From Rhynchopus euleeides (taxonomy: Eukaryota > Euglenozoa > Diplonemea > Diplonemida > Diplonemidae): 64,000 nt of DNA. The stretch spans positions 806,001-870,000 of the forward strand of contig OY723271.1 in the NCBI GenBank assembly GCA_963210315.1, in the 5' to 3' direction. Position numbers and translations under genes: made by a program. How positions within the stretch are numbered: the first letter of the stretch is position 1; each line of letters opens with the position of its first letter. The notes below the pieces were generated by a model. That model did not search any database and was not told where the DNA came from. It worked only from the letters and a program-made list of their open reading frames with translations. This document shows positions 15,001 through 22,000 of the stretch, piece after piece.

Positions 15001-16545
15001 CAGCGTCTTCCCGAACTTGCTGTTCGGGTCGCACAGCTTGTCCAGCACCGTGCCGGGGATCTCGTCCAGCATCAGGTTCATGAAGTGGTCGTCTGCCGGC
15101 TCAGCCACAAGCGGCTTCAACTTCACCTCCGCGTTGTCGTCCTGGAAGGTGTGGTAGTCGAAGCGACGCATCACAATACCGAACACCGTCACGTCCTCCG
15201 ACTTCAGCTTCGCCTGCGCCGCGTCGAGCATCCCCGGGTAGCGGGGCAGCCACCTCCGGTCGATGCAACGGCGGTCTCCGCAACGCGTCTCGCAGCACGC
15301 GTCACCGTTGATGTCCGTGATACCGCCGTCCGCGATGATGATCACAATGTGCTGGCGCTCCGGCGGGGTCTGCGACGGGAGGAAGGTGTGGTCCGCCACG
15401 TCCTGCAGGGCGTCGTGCATGTACGTCCACTGGGCCTGGTAGTTCGCCTCGTGCCAGTCAATGTCACCCTCCAGCTCGTCCAGCCGCCCGGACAGCAGAC
15501 CGTCCGTGCACTGCCCGACACTGCACCCCATCGGGTGGTCCTGGTCCGGCCGCGCCTCCGCCATCGAGAACTGGATGAAGGTCATACGGAACGCGCCTGT
15601 CCCGGTCTTGGCAGACGCCCCCGCCTTGTGGTCGTCCCCCGTCAGCGGCACCGTCTTCACCCACTCGCGCATGATCTCCATAAGACCGTAGAACCCGTGC
15701 GGGTGGCGCCCGAAGGAGCGGCGCATCGACCCAGACCCGTCCAGCACGAACGCGATGTCCAGGTCCGGGCACGCGTTGAAGTTGTTCCCGCTGCAGAAGC
15801 TGCCCCCCGTCGTCTGCTTCCACGTGCAGTCCGGGTCCTGCGAGCACCCACACCGGTCCTCGGGGTGGTTGTACTTGTCGCACGTCTTCGGCACACACGC
15901 CGAGTGGGCGTCGTCGTACATGCACTTCGCGTCCTGGTCGCACCCCGACTGGCTGCCCAAACCGCCGCACGCCGTCTCATCGCAGTACCTGCCGTTGAGG
16001 CTCCAGTGGCACTTCAGGTCGTGGTCGCACTCCCGCTCGTCCTGGTGTGCTCCGCACGCCTTCATCGAGCACTTTCCACCGACGAACTCGCACCCGCCAC
16101 GCACGTTGCACTCAATCGTGTTCAGCCCCGCACAGAAGTCCTCGCGGCACTGGCTGATGAGGTCAGCTGGCGACGGTGTGCCGATCTGGCTTTGGGCCGG
16201 AGCCCACGAGCACCCGGCACCCTGGCACGCAGACTGCTCTGTAAACAGACACTTGTGCACGCTGCACACCTGCGTCATCCGCGTGTCGTACACACATGCA
16301 GAGACGATGCAGAAGTCCGGGTCACCCGCCGGCGCCTGGCAGGGGAACGGCATCGTCACAGCCGACGACTCGCACGACTGCTGGTTGATGTGCGGGGCGC
16401 ACGGGTCACTCGTGCAGAGGTTCGGTGCCCATGGCGCATTCCACAGGCAGCTGTCACCTTCACACGCTGTCTGCGTCCTCTGGTCCGAGCATGCGGCGTG
16501 CGTCGACGCCGCTGCCCCGAGCAGCAGCAACACTGCTCCGCGCAT
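1..16545 (-). CDS. Giant vWA/EGF-like type I membrane protein, copy 1 (5' 5,515 codons; runs off left edge)
   Basis: This is the same gene as the complete copy at 19048-39002. The start ATG at 16545-16543 is followed by a hydrophobic signal peptide (MRGAVLLLLGAAASTHA). The frame stays open to base 1, giving 5,515 codons of the single huge first exon. It covers the four Cys-rich + vWA units (roughly 16500-9960), the Thr/Pro linker (about 9780-9585) and most of the EGF-like array. The remaining exons would lie left of the window. No stop or frameshift is visible, so copy 1 looks as functional as copy 2 as far as it can be read. Very long open frames on the opposite strand are a by-product of codon bias. 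Confidence 0.9.
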   Translation of the reverse strand, partial: MRGAVLLLLGAAASTHAACSDQRTQTACEGDSCLWNAPWAPNLCTSDPCAPHINQQSCESSAVTMPFPCQAPAGDPDFCIVSACVYDTRMTQVCSVHKCLFTEQSACQGAGCSWAPAQSQIGTPSPADLISQCREDFCAGLNTIECNVRGGCEFVGGKCSMKACGAHQDERECDHDLKCHWSLNGRYCDETACGGLGSQSGCDQDAKCMYDDAHSACVPKTCDKYNHPEDRCGCSQDPDCTWKQTTGGSFCSGNNFNACPDLDIAFVLDGSGSMRRSFGRHPHGFYGLMEIMREWVKTVPLTGDDHKAGASAKTGTGAFRMTFIQFSMAEARPDQDHPMGCSVGQCTDGLLSGRLDELEGDIDWHEANYQAQWTYMHDALQDVADHTFLPSQTPPERQHIVIIIADGGITDINGDACCETRCGDRRCIDRRWLPRYPGMLDAAQAKLKSEDVTVFGIVMRRFDYHTFQDDNAEVKLKPLVAEPADDHFMNLMLDEIPGTVLDKLCDPNSKFGKTLRSGSMSTTKGCPLMTMDECSGSSMCQWDSSRLQCTESVCYALCDEPACNKNSLCQWTSDRCEMKPPGCPSLSQADCLKDATCLWNPIWADKCIDNPCIKQQTSDSCIAHAVTMPAPCTAPAGDPDFCTLEVCEHDTSNSPSCNVKKCLQIEKGTCEAEPGCVWSGPATVGNTVSPTDKVAMCNPDICTHTMQADCDKDPLCDWDNTTPCKPKPCTQYRNEKDCDHDLSCKWDLTKSPAVCTLTECAQHTTKDPCDASDKCMWGSKDKCVPKTCDKYTTQCPCDKDADCVWHHSATGGYCTPPKFNACPDLDIAFILDGSGSTRRSFGRHPHGFYGLIEIMREWVRSAPLTGDDHTKGADASRDSGFRMTFIQFSMAEARPDQDHPTNCPIGQCTDGHLSGRLDELEGDLDWHEANYQAQWTYLHDAMQDVADNTFTPQWSPDWRKHVVIIIADGGLTDINGDACCEDRCGNPRCIDRNWKSTYPGMLDAAQAKLRTEDVTVFGIVMRRFDYHTFQDDNAEVKLTPLVSTPTDTHFMNLQLDEIPGSVLNVLCDPSSKFGQHLVVSKPGCASKTDQGLCAQDTACVWDTVKTTCQESVCYPLCDEATCNANSVCKWNGASCEYKPPGCAGKDQDQCKQDDTCLWDPLWTDKCIDNPCRPPTEEQDCLGVSVTMPAPCTPPAGDPDFCKLDVCDFDPARPNKCEVKKCLQIEKGTCEAEPDCVWSGPATVGNTVSPTDKVAMCNPKVCTHTMQADCDKDPLCDWDNTTPCKPKPCTQYKNEKDCDHDLSCKWDVTKSPVVCTLTECAQHTTQDPCDASDKCMYDPTNKACVPKTCNKYGKKCDCDKDADCVWHHGSNGAYCTSTNFDRCPDLDVAFILDGSGSTRRSFGRHPHGFYGLIEIMREWVRTAPLTGDDHTKGADASRDSGFRMTFIQFSMAEARPDQDHPTNCNVGQCTDGHLSGRLDELEGDLDWHETNYQAQWTYLHDALQDVADNTFTPQWSPAWRKHVVIIIADGGLTDINGDACCEDRCGNPRCIDRKWKSTYPGMLDTAQSKLRSEDVTVFGIVMRRFDYHTFQDDNAEVKLTPLVTEPTYDHFMNLQLDEIPGSVLNVLCDPNSKFGKKLAVTSPGCAKQDTQQGCMQDTACVWDGTKTPSCQESVCYPLCDEATCNTNPVCKWNGQDCDHKPPGCTGKDQDQCKQDDTCLWDPLWTDKCIDNPCRPPTEEQDCLGVSVAMPLPCTPPAGDPDFCTLDVCDFDPARPNKCEVKKCLQIEKGTCEAEPDCVWSGPATVGNTVSPTDKVAMCNPKVCTHTMQDPCEKDPLCKWDGTTPCAPEPCALLKDESKCDHDLACHWDVTKAPPVCLTTECAKHTTQDPCNADPKCMQVTTPSQACVPKTCEKYTDRCPCQNDPDCVWHHKAGGGYCAGQQFDKCPDLDIAFILDGSGSMRRTFGRHPHGFYGMIEIMRDWVKIVPLTGDDHTKGADASRDSGFRMTFIQFSMAEARPDQDHPTKCAIGQCTDGHLSGMRDELYGDLDWHEANYQAQWTYLHDALLDVADNTFTPQWSPAWRKHVAIIVADGGLTDYDGDSCCRGSCGICIDKKWKSTYPGILEAAQAKLKTEDVTVFGIVIRRFDAHSFDDENAEVKLKPLVSEPHGDHFMNLQLDEIPGSVLNSLCDPNSQFGKKLAVKPKTCTDLTNQTACDADKACVWDGTSTCAESECYTLCTEAKCDTNRKCFWNGKDCNLTPLTMAPVTVAPPTAVPPTPVPVTDAPATNVPATPAPQTAVPPTAVPETPTPPTDAPTPGPTPMPLIDECLTDAKDKCEDGQICQDPDQNKAGDWKCTCPPPNQHIAMTGGMADCAVDECQTNDITCKQQGQTCKDPDTKKKDDWMCECIPPQTGPPTTLQPAACVDPPGDCEVSGDVCHSVGQKCNAGTDPNNGKFECECIPPATGTNGKNVPAECKLDECVVVCPTCNLKQGGAKICEDAGQECEDLNTSPTSLLDWRCKCPPPSTGAATAKPATCDLDECKVQCPTCANSGQGNICEKAGQSCVEKSLTTLSDWECECQDPKTGRALTAVAVCDEDECRTHEQVCVTAGQTCDDPDTKKKDDWMCKCLPPSATSAVGVAAQCEEDECSIEEHKTACEDAGQTCVDPDASKMDNWMCQCPPPSTGTQKLGPMTTCTLDECTVKCPTCADTDGKGNVCVLKDQTCHDPVTTSTSLSDWTCTCKNSGKFAVATPVDSCAEGRDECHEFSGAVKCKHLPRYTKDGCLCSCDWTAVFKDMNGKLIQMPAGPGSTEPCSTGCCNPNGAAQGDWCYIAAGHPYNEGKAKCQLGAGQTSRGSCMAEGQVPQDGGAAPRPTIPGVPSGQNNTCTDAGQLCVDPNKMVDGDWQCQCVQPQTGASGMQQPAVCDVDECVQHAATCEKAHQKCVDDNKSGASLNDWFCECTTGNMMGRQQGAAAECNVDECVETCPTCATGNGTDVCADVGQVCEDPNISDKSLSDWMCKCPPPSLGSRVAAPVDQCVLDECVVKCPTCADKDDGKGNLCATASPAQECEDKDKSVSSRNDWVCKCADPSHTFAVTNVALCEEDECEQQTGVCAKGQMCIDPDETKKADWYCECVPPAVGSNVGASADCEEDECKTHAEVCRSSGQACKDADLKTKDTWVCECVAPDAGVPGQQKPARCLPPPECEGANQKICADADQHCDDPDTTTTGDWQCMCIAPYTGTPQKNGPATCELDECVTVCSTCQKTDQAKPGVCELHGQDCEDPDKTKTGDWMCKCVPPSKGSPMSLGAAVCQLDECVEMCATCAGTTCSDAQQECADMSTSPKHLKDWVCKCPPPSTDSRTVAAVLSCTDDECKVHGPTCLDAGQICIDPDTSKVGDWECHCPPPASGSQKNGPVATCTINECATVCPTCADKDGRGNVCMLEEQECVDPDHTSPSDWYCKCVIGTSYQVGGAVDVCIVDECASVCETCANKGGGNVCQESGQECVDVNTKGYSSGDWQCRCPPPMQAKFMTNGLADCSIDECTVAVDGKIPGTICTDAGQQCHDSHLDSLNDFDCVCPPPQQGTKTASPATCTIDECLIHDEQCKAAGQTCVDPDVQTINDWECVCPQPSATSKKLGVAICEVDECVENRVVCEGAQPPQACLDNNKTVAGDWRCVCRDPATGFAVASPADCHLDECVGQCATCAKTTCSSVGQTCVDPNPTFTSLNDWVCKCTPPSTMSAVAAAAQCPVDECERAAHVCLASKQNCIDPNTAGNSLGDWECHCPPPAAGTAVKGPALCLVDECKKHGHVCSERGQLCVDPDKHIGSLDDWECHCVAPSTGAKVTGAPAECVLVGECEDPTVADVCTTAGQVCDDPDLTKKGDWRCRCVPPATGVPGTMGPAVCKLDECVSRCPTCAGSTCTDAGQTCVDENTDPVTGLNTWECRCLAPASGSKRTAAAVCVVNECDLHGSTCTTVEQDCEDPDNTVTGDWRCECRAPMKGQATASVAACVIDECTLDGTDVCAAKGQTCYDPDTASTARGDWECRCVSPWAGNATAKVADCTVDECELHGSVCRAAGQTCIDTEPGLKGYWKCVCPPPLSRQTANEKVAECSIDECVTSGNTTAVPVSGQPNVCDAAGQTCEDPNTASGSLGDWLCRCKETNFTAVGNVAVCEEDECTKPANLDTCVGQLCVDPDWHAKDDWECRCAPPSQGSAVMALATCLTDECMQQEKACHEFGQTCVDTDTTAEGTWECHCPELAGAGNAVLQGKAVMGAADCTPPQSECQIEAVRQTCTAKGQACVDPDATVAKNWKCECLPPATGASTVGGPATCVLDECVATCTTCAGTTCSAAGQTCTDPNKDGNSLADWMCMCPSADKMSGVAVGRAANCTLDECAEICPTCADHNEGNTCERVGLLCEDPNKDARSTSDWMCVCKPPATGRKTLAIPVCTVDECLLPENQMVCTPSEGQVCADPNKDAGSLGDFECRCPEGMSGVGVGRAARCILNECNLQDNFHTCEKEGQVCIDPKPTPGSRDDWECHCAKGGVFATTKPAECSLDECESVCDTCADKGGGNVCKLAGQTCFDMNPSTASTNDWMCMCPTGFPTATANVASCQLDECLDVTNFGALTCNEVPRTTTDGCVCECGWTMAELSSKGVGPGIDSPCNAGCCNPTGRAGGAWCVLDATNEHNKNDEKCKGLLAGPVEERVGTCSTDVAVWGVKNVCDLKEQMCVDPNRSPQSVGDWRCECLPPQFGEPVTRGAAVCLVDECASEPARVCAAAGQLCKDPTQSIGDWVCACPKGSSGTDMPKAAATCTFTGECDVNGKTCTQVGQTCFDPDVQTAGDWVCQCVSPAVGISTRGGPAVCKLDECKVECPTCADKGAGNTCEAVGQSCQETSVSPADLSDWKCVCPQGQAGSTVGAPAECLVDECLLNNGRLAAVCAAAGQTCVDENTHVSDGTGDWKCVCASPASGEATAKVASCKWDECKDAKNAAVCTSVGQLCEDPNMDILVSGDWQCRCTDQLSKTVNSTAVGAPAPCVAPPTSWCNVHGEKCTSLGQICVSGKAGEDGYCECLAPQVGDRAQGGPASCILDECIAQCDTCADKTGAGNMCTMNGQTCLEGSTNPTSLSDWRCACCAHESLCSMSKASAVAAIADCRYNECEGPGKVCMQEEQACIDPDTSEMVTGDWYCECHTPGVGKKVGAVAVCTFDECLLHEKECTSVGQTCHDEDMSATSRGDWICQCVSPAKGSAVAQPATCTYVGECSAPEVASVCTNVGQSCFDPDEVTVGNWECRCVSPQAGEAMRNGPTKCILDECRSTCATCATKPGSPTHACVAAEQECIDPSTDPSSLGDWRCKCPSPQVGEQRGAAAVCEVDECAQPANRATCSQVLDAKGKPMQLCHDPDTMKAGDWQCMCTYPYVGAPALREVATCRLDECSASSKWLGKPNGNEVCSAKGQTCVDPQQDVDAIDNWMCQCPDANDGVQVGGTVAQCKTETLCSTHGTACGAGQMCAER

Positions 16546-17027
16546 CTCTAGCGCACTCCAATGTGTGGTCAGGGCTCGCCCCCTGCCTCCGATGGTGCTG
16601 CCTGAGTCCGGCCGCACGTCCTCTCTTTGCACACCCTTGCAAGGTGTGTGTTGTGTTTTATTGCACTGCATTGTGGTGTGGTGGTGGTGCGGTGCGGTGG
16701 TGTGGTGGCAGGCACAGGGCAATGGCGCAATGGCAGTCCAACGGGAAGCACGGCACGGCAGAGGGGGTGGGGAATCACTGCCCCTGTCCTATGTCTGAAG
16801 AAGCCTGGTGTGGCTCACTCGAAATATTCCGTTCATGATGCGCAGCCTGCGCCCACAGGCTTCCCTCCTCACTGGATGCTGCACACCCAACCTTCTCCGC
16901 CGCAGAGTTGCGTGGAGGTATTCCAACAGGTTGCTTCTTCTGTTGCTTTCGTTATCAGATTTCGGACAACTAAAGCAACAAGCAAAAGCGGCACAAATCT
17001 TCATTCACTCAGTGCACATGAGATCCC
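16546..17027. other. 5' flank of giant gene copy 1 (duplicated)
   Basis: This is the presumed promoter and 5'UTR of copy 1, the same as 39003-39494 apart from the pentamer repeat near 16690. It contains a GT/GGTGCG-rich short tandem repeat. I see no TATA-like element that I would call. Confidence 0.5.
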
Positions 17028-17055
17028 CCTCGGGATCCTCTTCACCCCCCGAGGG
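17027..17055. other. Hairpin at the duplication junction
   Basis: CCCTCGG (17027-17033) and CCGAGGG (17049-17055) can pair. The hairpin sits exactly where homology between the two copies ends. Confidence 0.6.
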
Positions 17056-17096
17056 AAAATGCACTGGCTCCCGTGGCGGGCCATGTGGTTTACAAA

Positions 17097-17445
17097 TACC
17101 GTATACGTAAATATTTTGGAACGTAAATATTATGGAACGTAAATATTATGGAACGTAAATATTTTGGAACGCTGGTGGGTTGGCGTTCCAGATTTTTTTC
17201 GTTCCATAATATTTACAGGGCTTTCTGCGACTCGGGGACTTGGACCAGGTGATCGGACGGCATGCAGAGTCCCTGACGGGACCTACTCGTGCACTTTTCG
17301 CGCGATTCCTGACGCAAGCCGTCCTCACCACCGAGTCCCCAACTGGCCCTGTAAATATTTTGGAACGTAAATATTATGGAACGGACCGGCCAAAAATGGG
17401 CCCGTTCCATAATATTTACGTTCCATAATATTTACGTATACGGTA
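17097..17445. mobile_element. MITE-like palindromic element with TA flanks
   Basis: Terminal inverted repeats of about 43 bp (17097-17139 against 17403-17445) match with one mismatch, and each outer end is TACCGTATACG. Taking TA as the target duplication makes it Tc1/mariner (Stowaway)-like. A 16-bp word, GTAAATATTWTGGAAC, occurs about nine times in both orientations. A second inverted-repeat pair (around 17211-17223 and 17343-17355, core TTTACAGGGC/GCCCTGTAAA) is nested inside. No transposase is encoded. The element starts 70 bp from the duplication junction. Confidence 0.75.
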
Positions 17446-19047
17446 TAATGCCACAAACAAGACATCAGGACACAAGCATGCCGTTGTAAACCGCAATAGG
17501 ACGCGGCAAATGCCACTACCACCACGAAAAGCGCCCTATCACTTCACAGCTACAACCGCTCTGATGAATTTCCTTTTGTTTGTTGCGTTGACGCTTCTAC
17601 ACATGAAACATCAAGGAAACAAGAAGGGTGGAACAGGGGCCACGTGGACCCCTGCCCAACACACGGCAGAGTTCACCGTGTGTGAATGTTTGCTGCACCA
17701 GCAGCAGTACCGCGTGGTGCAGCCTATTGTAAGTTGTCACAAATGTCCAGACCAAAGTGGAAAATGAAAGTATACGCAAAGACACGCACGAGAAGGAGGC
17801 GAAATGTGTTTCGCGGACCAACAGGGACGGCGTCTTTGTTGGCAGGGGCTTCTTTTGACTTCTTTTTTGCAAATGATATGAGGAGAACAAAAAAGAAACA
17901 GTTCCAAACAGCATCGCCTTTCCTTTTTGCATTTTGTGTCAATCTTGCAGACCACGCTTCGTGGATGCATTGTGACTTTCCCAGCGGCATGTTGGTTGGT
18001 GCCCCTTGATAGAAACGGCGAAAAGAAAGGGGGGAGGGGGGGTGGTGGTAAACAAAGAAAGGCTTCATATATACGCCCGGAAGGTGAGGAACCCCACAGG
18101 GGAGGGGATTCCTCTGCATTTTCCGTTTTCATTGCAATGTCTTCTTTCGACGACACGGCAAACAGGCAACCCAAGTGCACGACAGCCCTCATGTGTTGTA
18201 TTGGCGATGAACAGCCCAACTGCAAGTGGGAAGGCTTGTGTTTTGTTAGTCGCCAATAAAACGGGCTGACGTGTACAAGGACTCCCGCATTCAAAAACCA
18301 CACTTTCTTGTGCAGCACTTTCATGAGATTGTGTGGACAGGTATACTTGGCATTCTTTCGTATCTGCATTTTTTTGCAGTGCAAATGGCCGTGTGTTGTC
18401 GTCGGTAGTACATGAGCGGCCACATTTTAAGTGAACCCCCATCGGCCCTTTGCTGTAACAAACGAGACTGCTCTGAAAGACAAAACAGATCCGTGTGCGT
18501 AATGTATTTGTTTGTGCAACTGGGGTGCTAATCTGCGGGAGGAATACGAAGGTCCTGGCAAGGCAGAGAAACACGCCCACATTGCTGACACACAGCTCCT
18601 GTTTGGGCCCTTGGAACGGTAGACGAAGTGATCAACAGTGACACTTCCCACGCACAAGGTAGTGCGCGTAAAAAAGAAAACAAAAAAAGGCAGCCATCAG
18701 CGATGAATGCCTCTCGCGGTTGCGGATGAAATGGATGGATAGTTCTTTCGTTCTGTTCTGGTGGGGGGGTTGCTGCAGATTCAAATGATCGAACGACACG
18801 TGAAAGCAACGTAGGATCGGTGGAGGGCACAAAGCAAACACGAAGAAGAAATCCGAGCAGGGGTGCCATGGCATTGGCATGTGGGAGAGCGGGTGCGGGG
18901 GTGGGGAAGATGGGATGGATGGCAAATATGGGAGAGAGGGGCGGGAGGGAGGGAGGGAGAGAGGGAGGGTGGGTGGGTGGATGGGGATATTGGCGGGATA
19001 ACCGGCTGGGGTCGGGGATGTTCTGAGCACAGCGGGGCGACGTTGGC
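17446..19047. other. Intergenic region between the 3' end of copy 2 and the 5' flank of copy 1
   Basis: I find no convincing gene. The longest open frames (for example 17737-18423, minus) have no recognisable domain and an erratic composition. AT content is higher than in the genes. A GGGA/GGGT purine tract lies at about 18935-18985. Confidence 0.6.
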
Positions 19048-22000
19048 TCAGATGTCGTCGTCGTGAGCGCTGCGCGGGGACTTGGCAGACATCTCCTCGT
19101 CGTGCTCCAGCAGCCCCTCGTGGGCCTCGCTGCCCTTGCTCGGGGAGCGCTCGCCAAGGCCGAGGTTACCCTCGTTGTCGCCCTCCTCCACCTCCGCCTC
19201 GAACTGCTTGTTCCACTTCTCGTCTTCCGCCTCGTTGTGCTGCTGCCTGCGGCGGCACAGCAGGAAGGCGGCAAGGCACAGGCTGCAGCACAGCAGCAGC
19301 AGCAGCGGGAGCAGCCAGCACAGCACGCAGTCGTCGTCGCCGTCGCCCCAGCCCGCACCGAAGGGCATGGTCTCGTTCCGCGTCTCGTTCAGCGTCACCG
19401 TGGGGGTCCTCCAGCCGCGGGACTGGCACATGGCGCTCACCTCGTCCCACTCGCACACCTCCTGGACGTTGCACGCCGTCTCCTGCAGGCCGGCGCAGCT
19501 CGCGCCCGGCGTAGGCACAGGCCCAGGCGCAGGGGTCGCGGTGCTGAGGCACGTGCTTTCCGACTCGTCCCACGTGCACGAGGCTGTCTGGTCGCACGTG
19601 GCCCGCTCCTTCTGGTCGGCGCAAACGACCGCCGCACACGTCGTGGCCTTCCCGACAGCAGGCTCCCCAACCAGCACGCCGCGGCACTCGCAACGCCAGT
19701 CCCCGTCCACCGTCACGTCAGGGTCGATGCACTTCTGCCCAGCGTCCGTGCAGGTGCCCATCGCACAGCCCTCGCAGGTGGCCCTGCACTCATCCTTCCC
19801 GCACTTCGCCGGCACACCGCGGCCCTGGTCGCCGCCCTGCGGGGCAACGCACGCGCACAGCCAGTCCCCGTCCTTCGCCACGTTGGGGTCGATGCACGTC
19901 TGCCCCGCGTTGGTGCACACGTCCGACACCTCCTTCGCGCTGCACTCCCCGGTGTACGTGCACGTTGCCGCCTGCCCTGTGGCCTCGCCCGTTGCGGGCA
20001 GCGGGCAGCGGCACCTCCAGTCGCCCGTCCCCTCGGGTGTCGGGTTCGGGTCGACGCACACCTGCCCCGCCTTGCTGCAGATGTCGGCGTTCCCACCCTC
20101 CAGGCACTCGTCCTTCGTGCACTTCGCCACGCTGATGAGGGCGGACCCGGTGGAGGGCGACTGGCACACACACTTCCAGTTGTTCAGGCTCGTGTCGCGC
20201 TTGTCCTCGTCCAGGCACAGCTGCCCTGCATTCTCGCAGATCTTTGCGATATCGGCCACGGAGCATTCGTCGAAGTCTGTGGCGGGTGGGGTTGGGGTTG
20301 TGGGATGCAGGGGGTATGGGGTATGGGGTATGGAGGTATGGGGGGTATGGGGGGTATGCGCGTCCCACATCACAATGGCCACATCAACAACGCAACAACG
20401 GCAAAGACATACCGCACACGGCACGGGCTGCCGTTGCCGACCCAGCTGCGGGTGCAATGCAGCGGCAGGTGTAGTCGCCCACATTCGGCCCATCCACACA
20501 CTGCTGCCCACTGCAGTCGCTGCCCCTGCCGTCGCCCTTGTCCGCGCACGTCGGGCACTTGGCAGAGCACTCGTCCAGCTCACACTTCGCGGCACCCAGC
20601 ATGCCAGGCTGCACGGTGACGCTGGGCTCAGGGCAGCGGCACTCCCAGGTGTCTTCGATAGCCACGTCGGTGTCAACGCAGTACTGGTGTGCGTCCGAGC
20701 ACGTCTTGCTGTGCGTCTTGCACTCGTCCCCGTCCGGGAAACCTGTGTGCGCGGGCAGGGGGATGGGCATGCACATGCACATGGGCAATGGATGTGGCAC
20801 AGTGCGGCACAGCAACGGCATCATCACATCACAATCATGACAAGCATCACAACTATCATACCACAGGTTGCAAGGCCACCCTGCACAGGATCACCCGTCC
20901 CGCTCAGGCACTCGCACACCCAGTCACCCTTCTTGTCCTCTGCGGTGTTGGTGTCACGGCACTTCTGCCCGGCGTCGGAGCAGATCACTGCGTTGGCCTG
21001 GTCGCTGCACTCATCGTACGCTGTGTGTGCAAAGGTGGGTGGTGTGCAAGAACAGGGGCATGGACAGGAACAGGAACAGGAAAAGGGAAAGGAACACACA
21101 GAATGCAATACATACCACACACGCCGTCACGCATCTCAGAACCCTCAGGGCAGCGGCACTCCCAGTTGCCCACCACAGACGGCGAGTGGTCCGGGTCGAC
21201 GCACATCTGGCCCTTCTCCATGCACTTGTCGGTCACGGCAGGCTGAACCGCCCCTGCGGGCAGCTCGCCCGCATCCGCACAGGTCTGGCGCTTTGTGCTG
21301 TCCAGCAGCGCACTGCACTTGGCGTTCGCACGGTTGAACGAGTTCTCCTCCAGCATGCACCAGTCGCCCAGCCCCGACCGCGTCGGGTTGCAGCACCCAG
21401 TGTTGCACGGCTCCGCGAACCCGGCACCGATACCAGGGCCCTCAGCCTCAGGAATCTGCCAGCCGCAGGCGCACTCGCACCCGTCGACGGTGAAGCGCCG
21501 GAAGTGCTTGCACTCGCGTGCACCCATCTGCGTGATGGCCTCGCACTCGTCAACCAGGCACTTCTCCACAGGCTTCCGCACGGCAGTCGCCGTGGCCGGC
21601 GCCGTGCACTTGCACATCCAGTCGTTCAGGCTCTCCATCCCCATGTTGGGGTCGACGCAGCCCTGCCCCGCCGCAGTGCACACGTTGACCGCCTCCACGC
21701 TCGTGCGCGCGCACGTCGGGCAGATGTCGTCGCACTCGTTGACGAGGCAGATCGCCGGCTTCTGCACACCCAGCTCCAGCCCGTGGAACGGCGGCAGGCA
21801 CGCGCACCTGAAGTCACCCGCGTTCGTCGCGTTGGCCCCGGGCACGCACTTCTGCTCGGCACTGGCGCACACCTTGACGTTCGCCTCCAGCTGGCACCCG
21901 CCGGTGTAGGTGCACGTGGCAGGCCCCGCCACCATCGACCCCTGCGCCGGCTCCGGGCAGTGGCACATCCAGTCGCCCAGGCTCTGCGGCCCCTTGTCCT

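Larger units (their letters stand above)
1..17027. repeat. Tandem segmental duplication, copy 1 (right part)
   Basis: This stretch recurs at 22458-39494 with an offset of 22,457 bp. All places I compared match, and every open frame on both strands has the same length and translation in the two copies. The only difference seen is at about 16689-16700, where copy 1 has two fewer GTGCG pentamers, so the offset becomes 22,467 beyond it. Identity stops at 17027: copy 1 goes on CCTCGGG, copy 2 goes on TGCACCA. The left end lies outside the window. Confidence 0.97.

Noticed and set aside
17737-18423. 228-codon minus-strand frame in the intergenic region
   Set aside because: No domain, uneven composition, AT-richer than the genes, and it overlaps equally long frames on the other strand.
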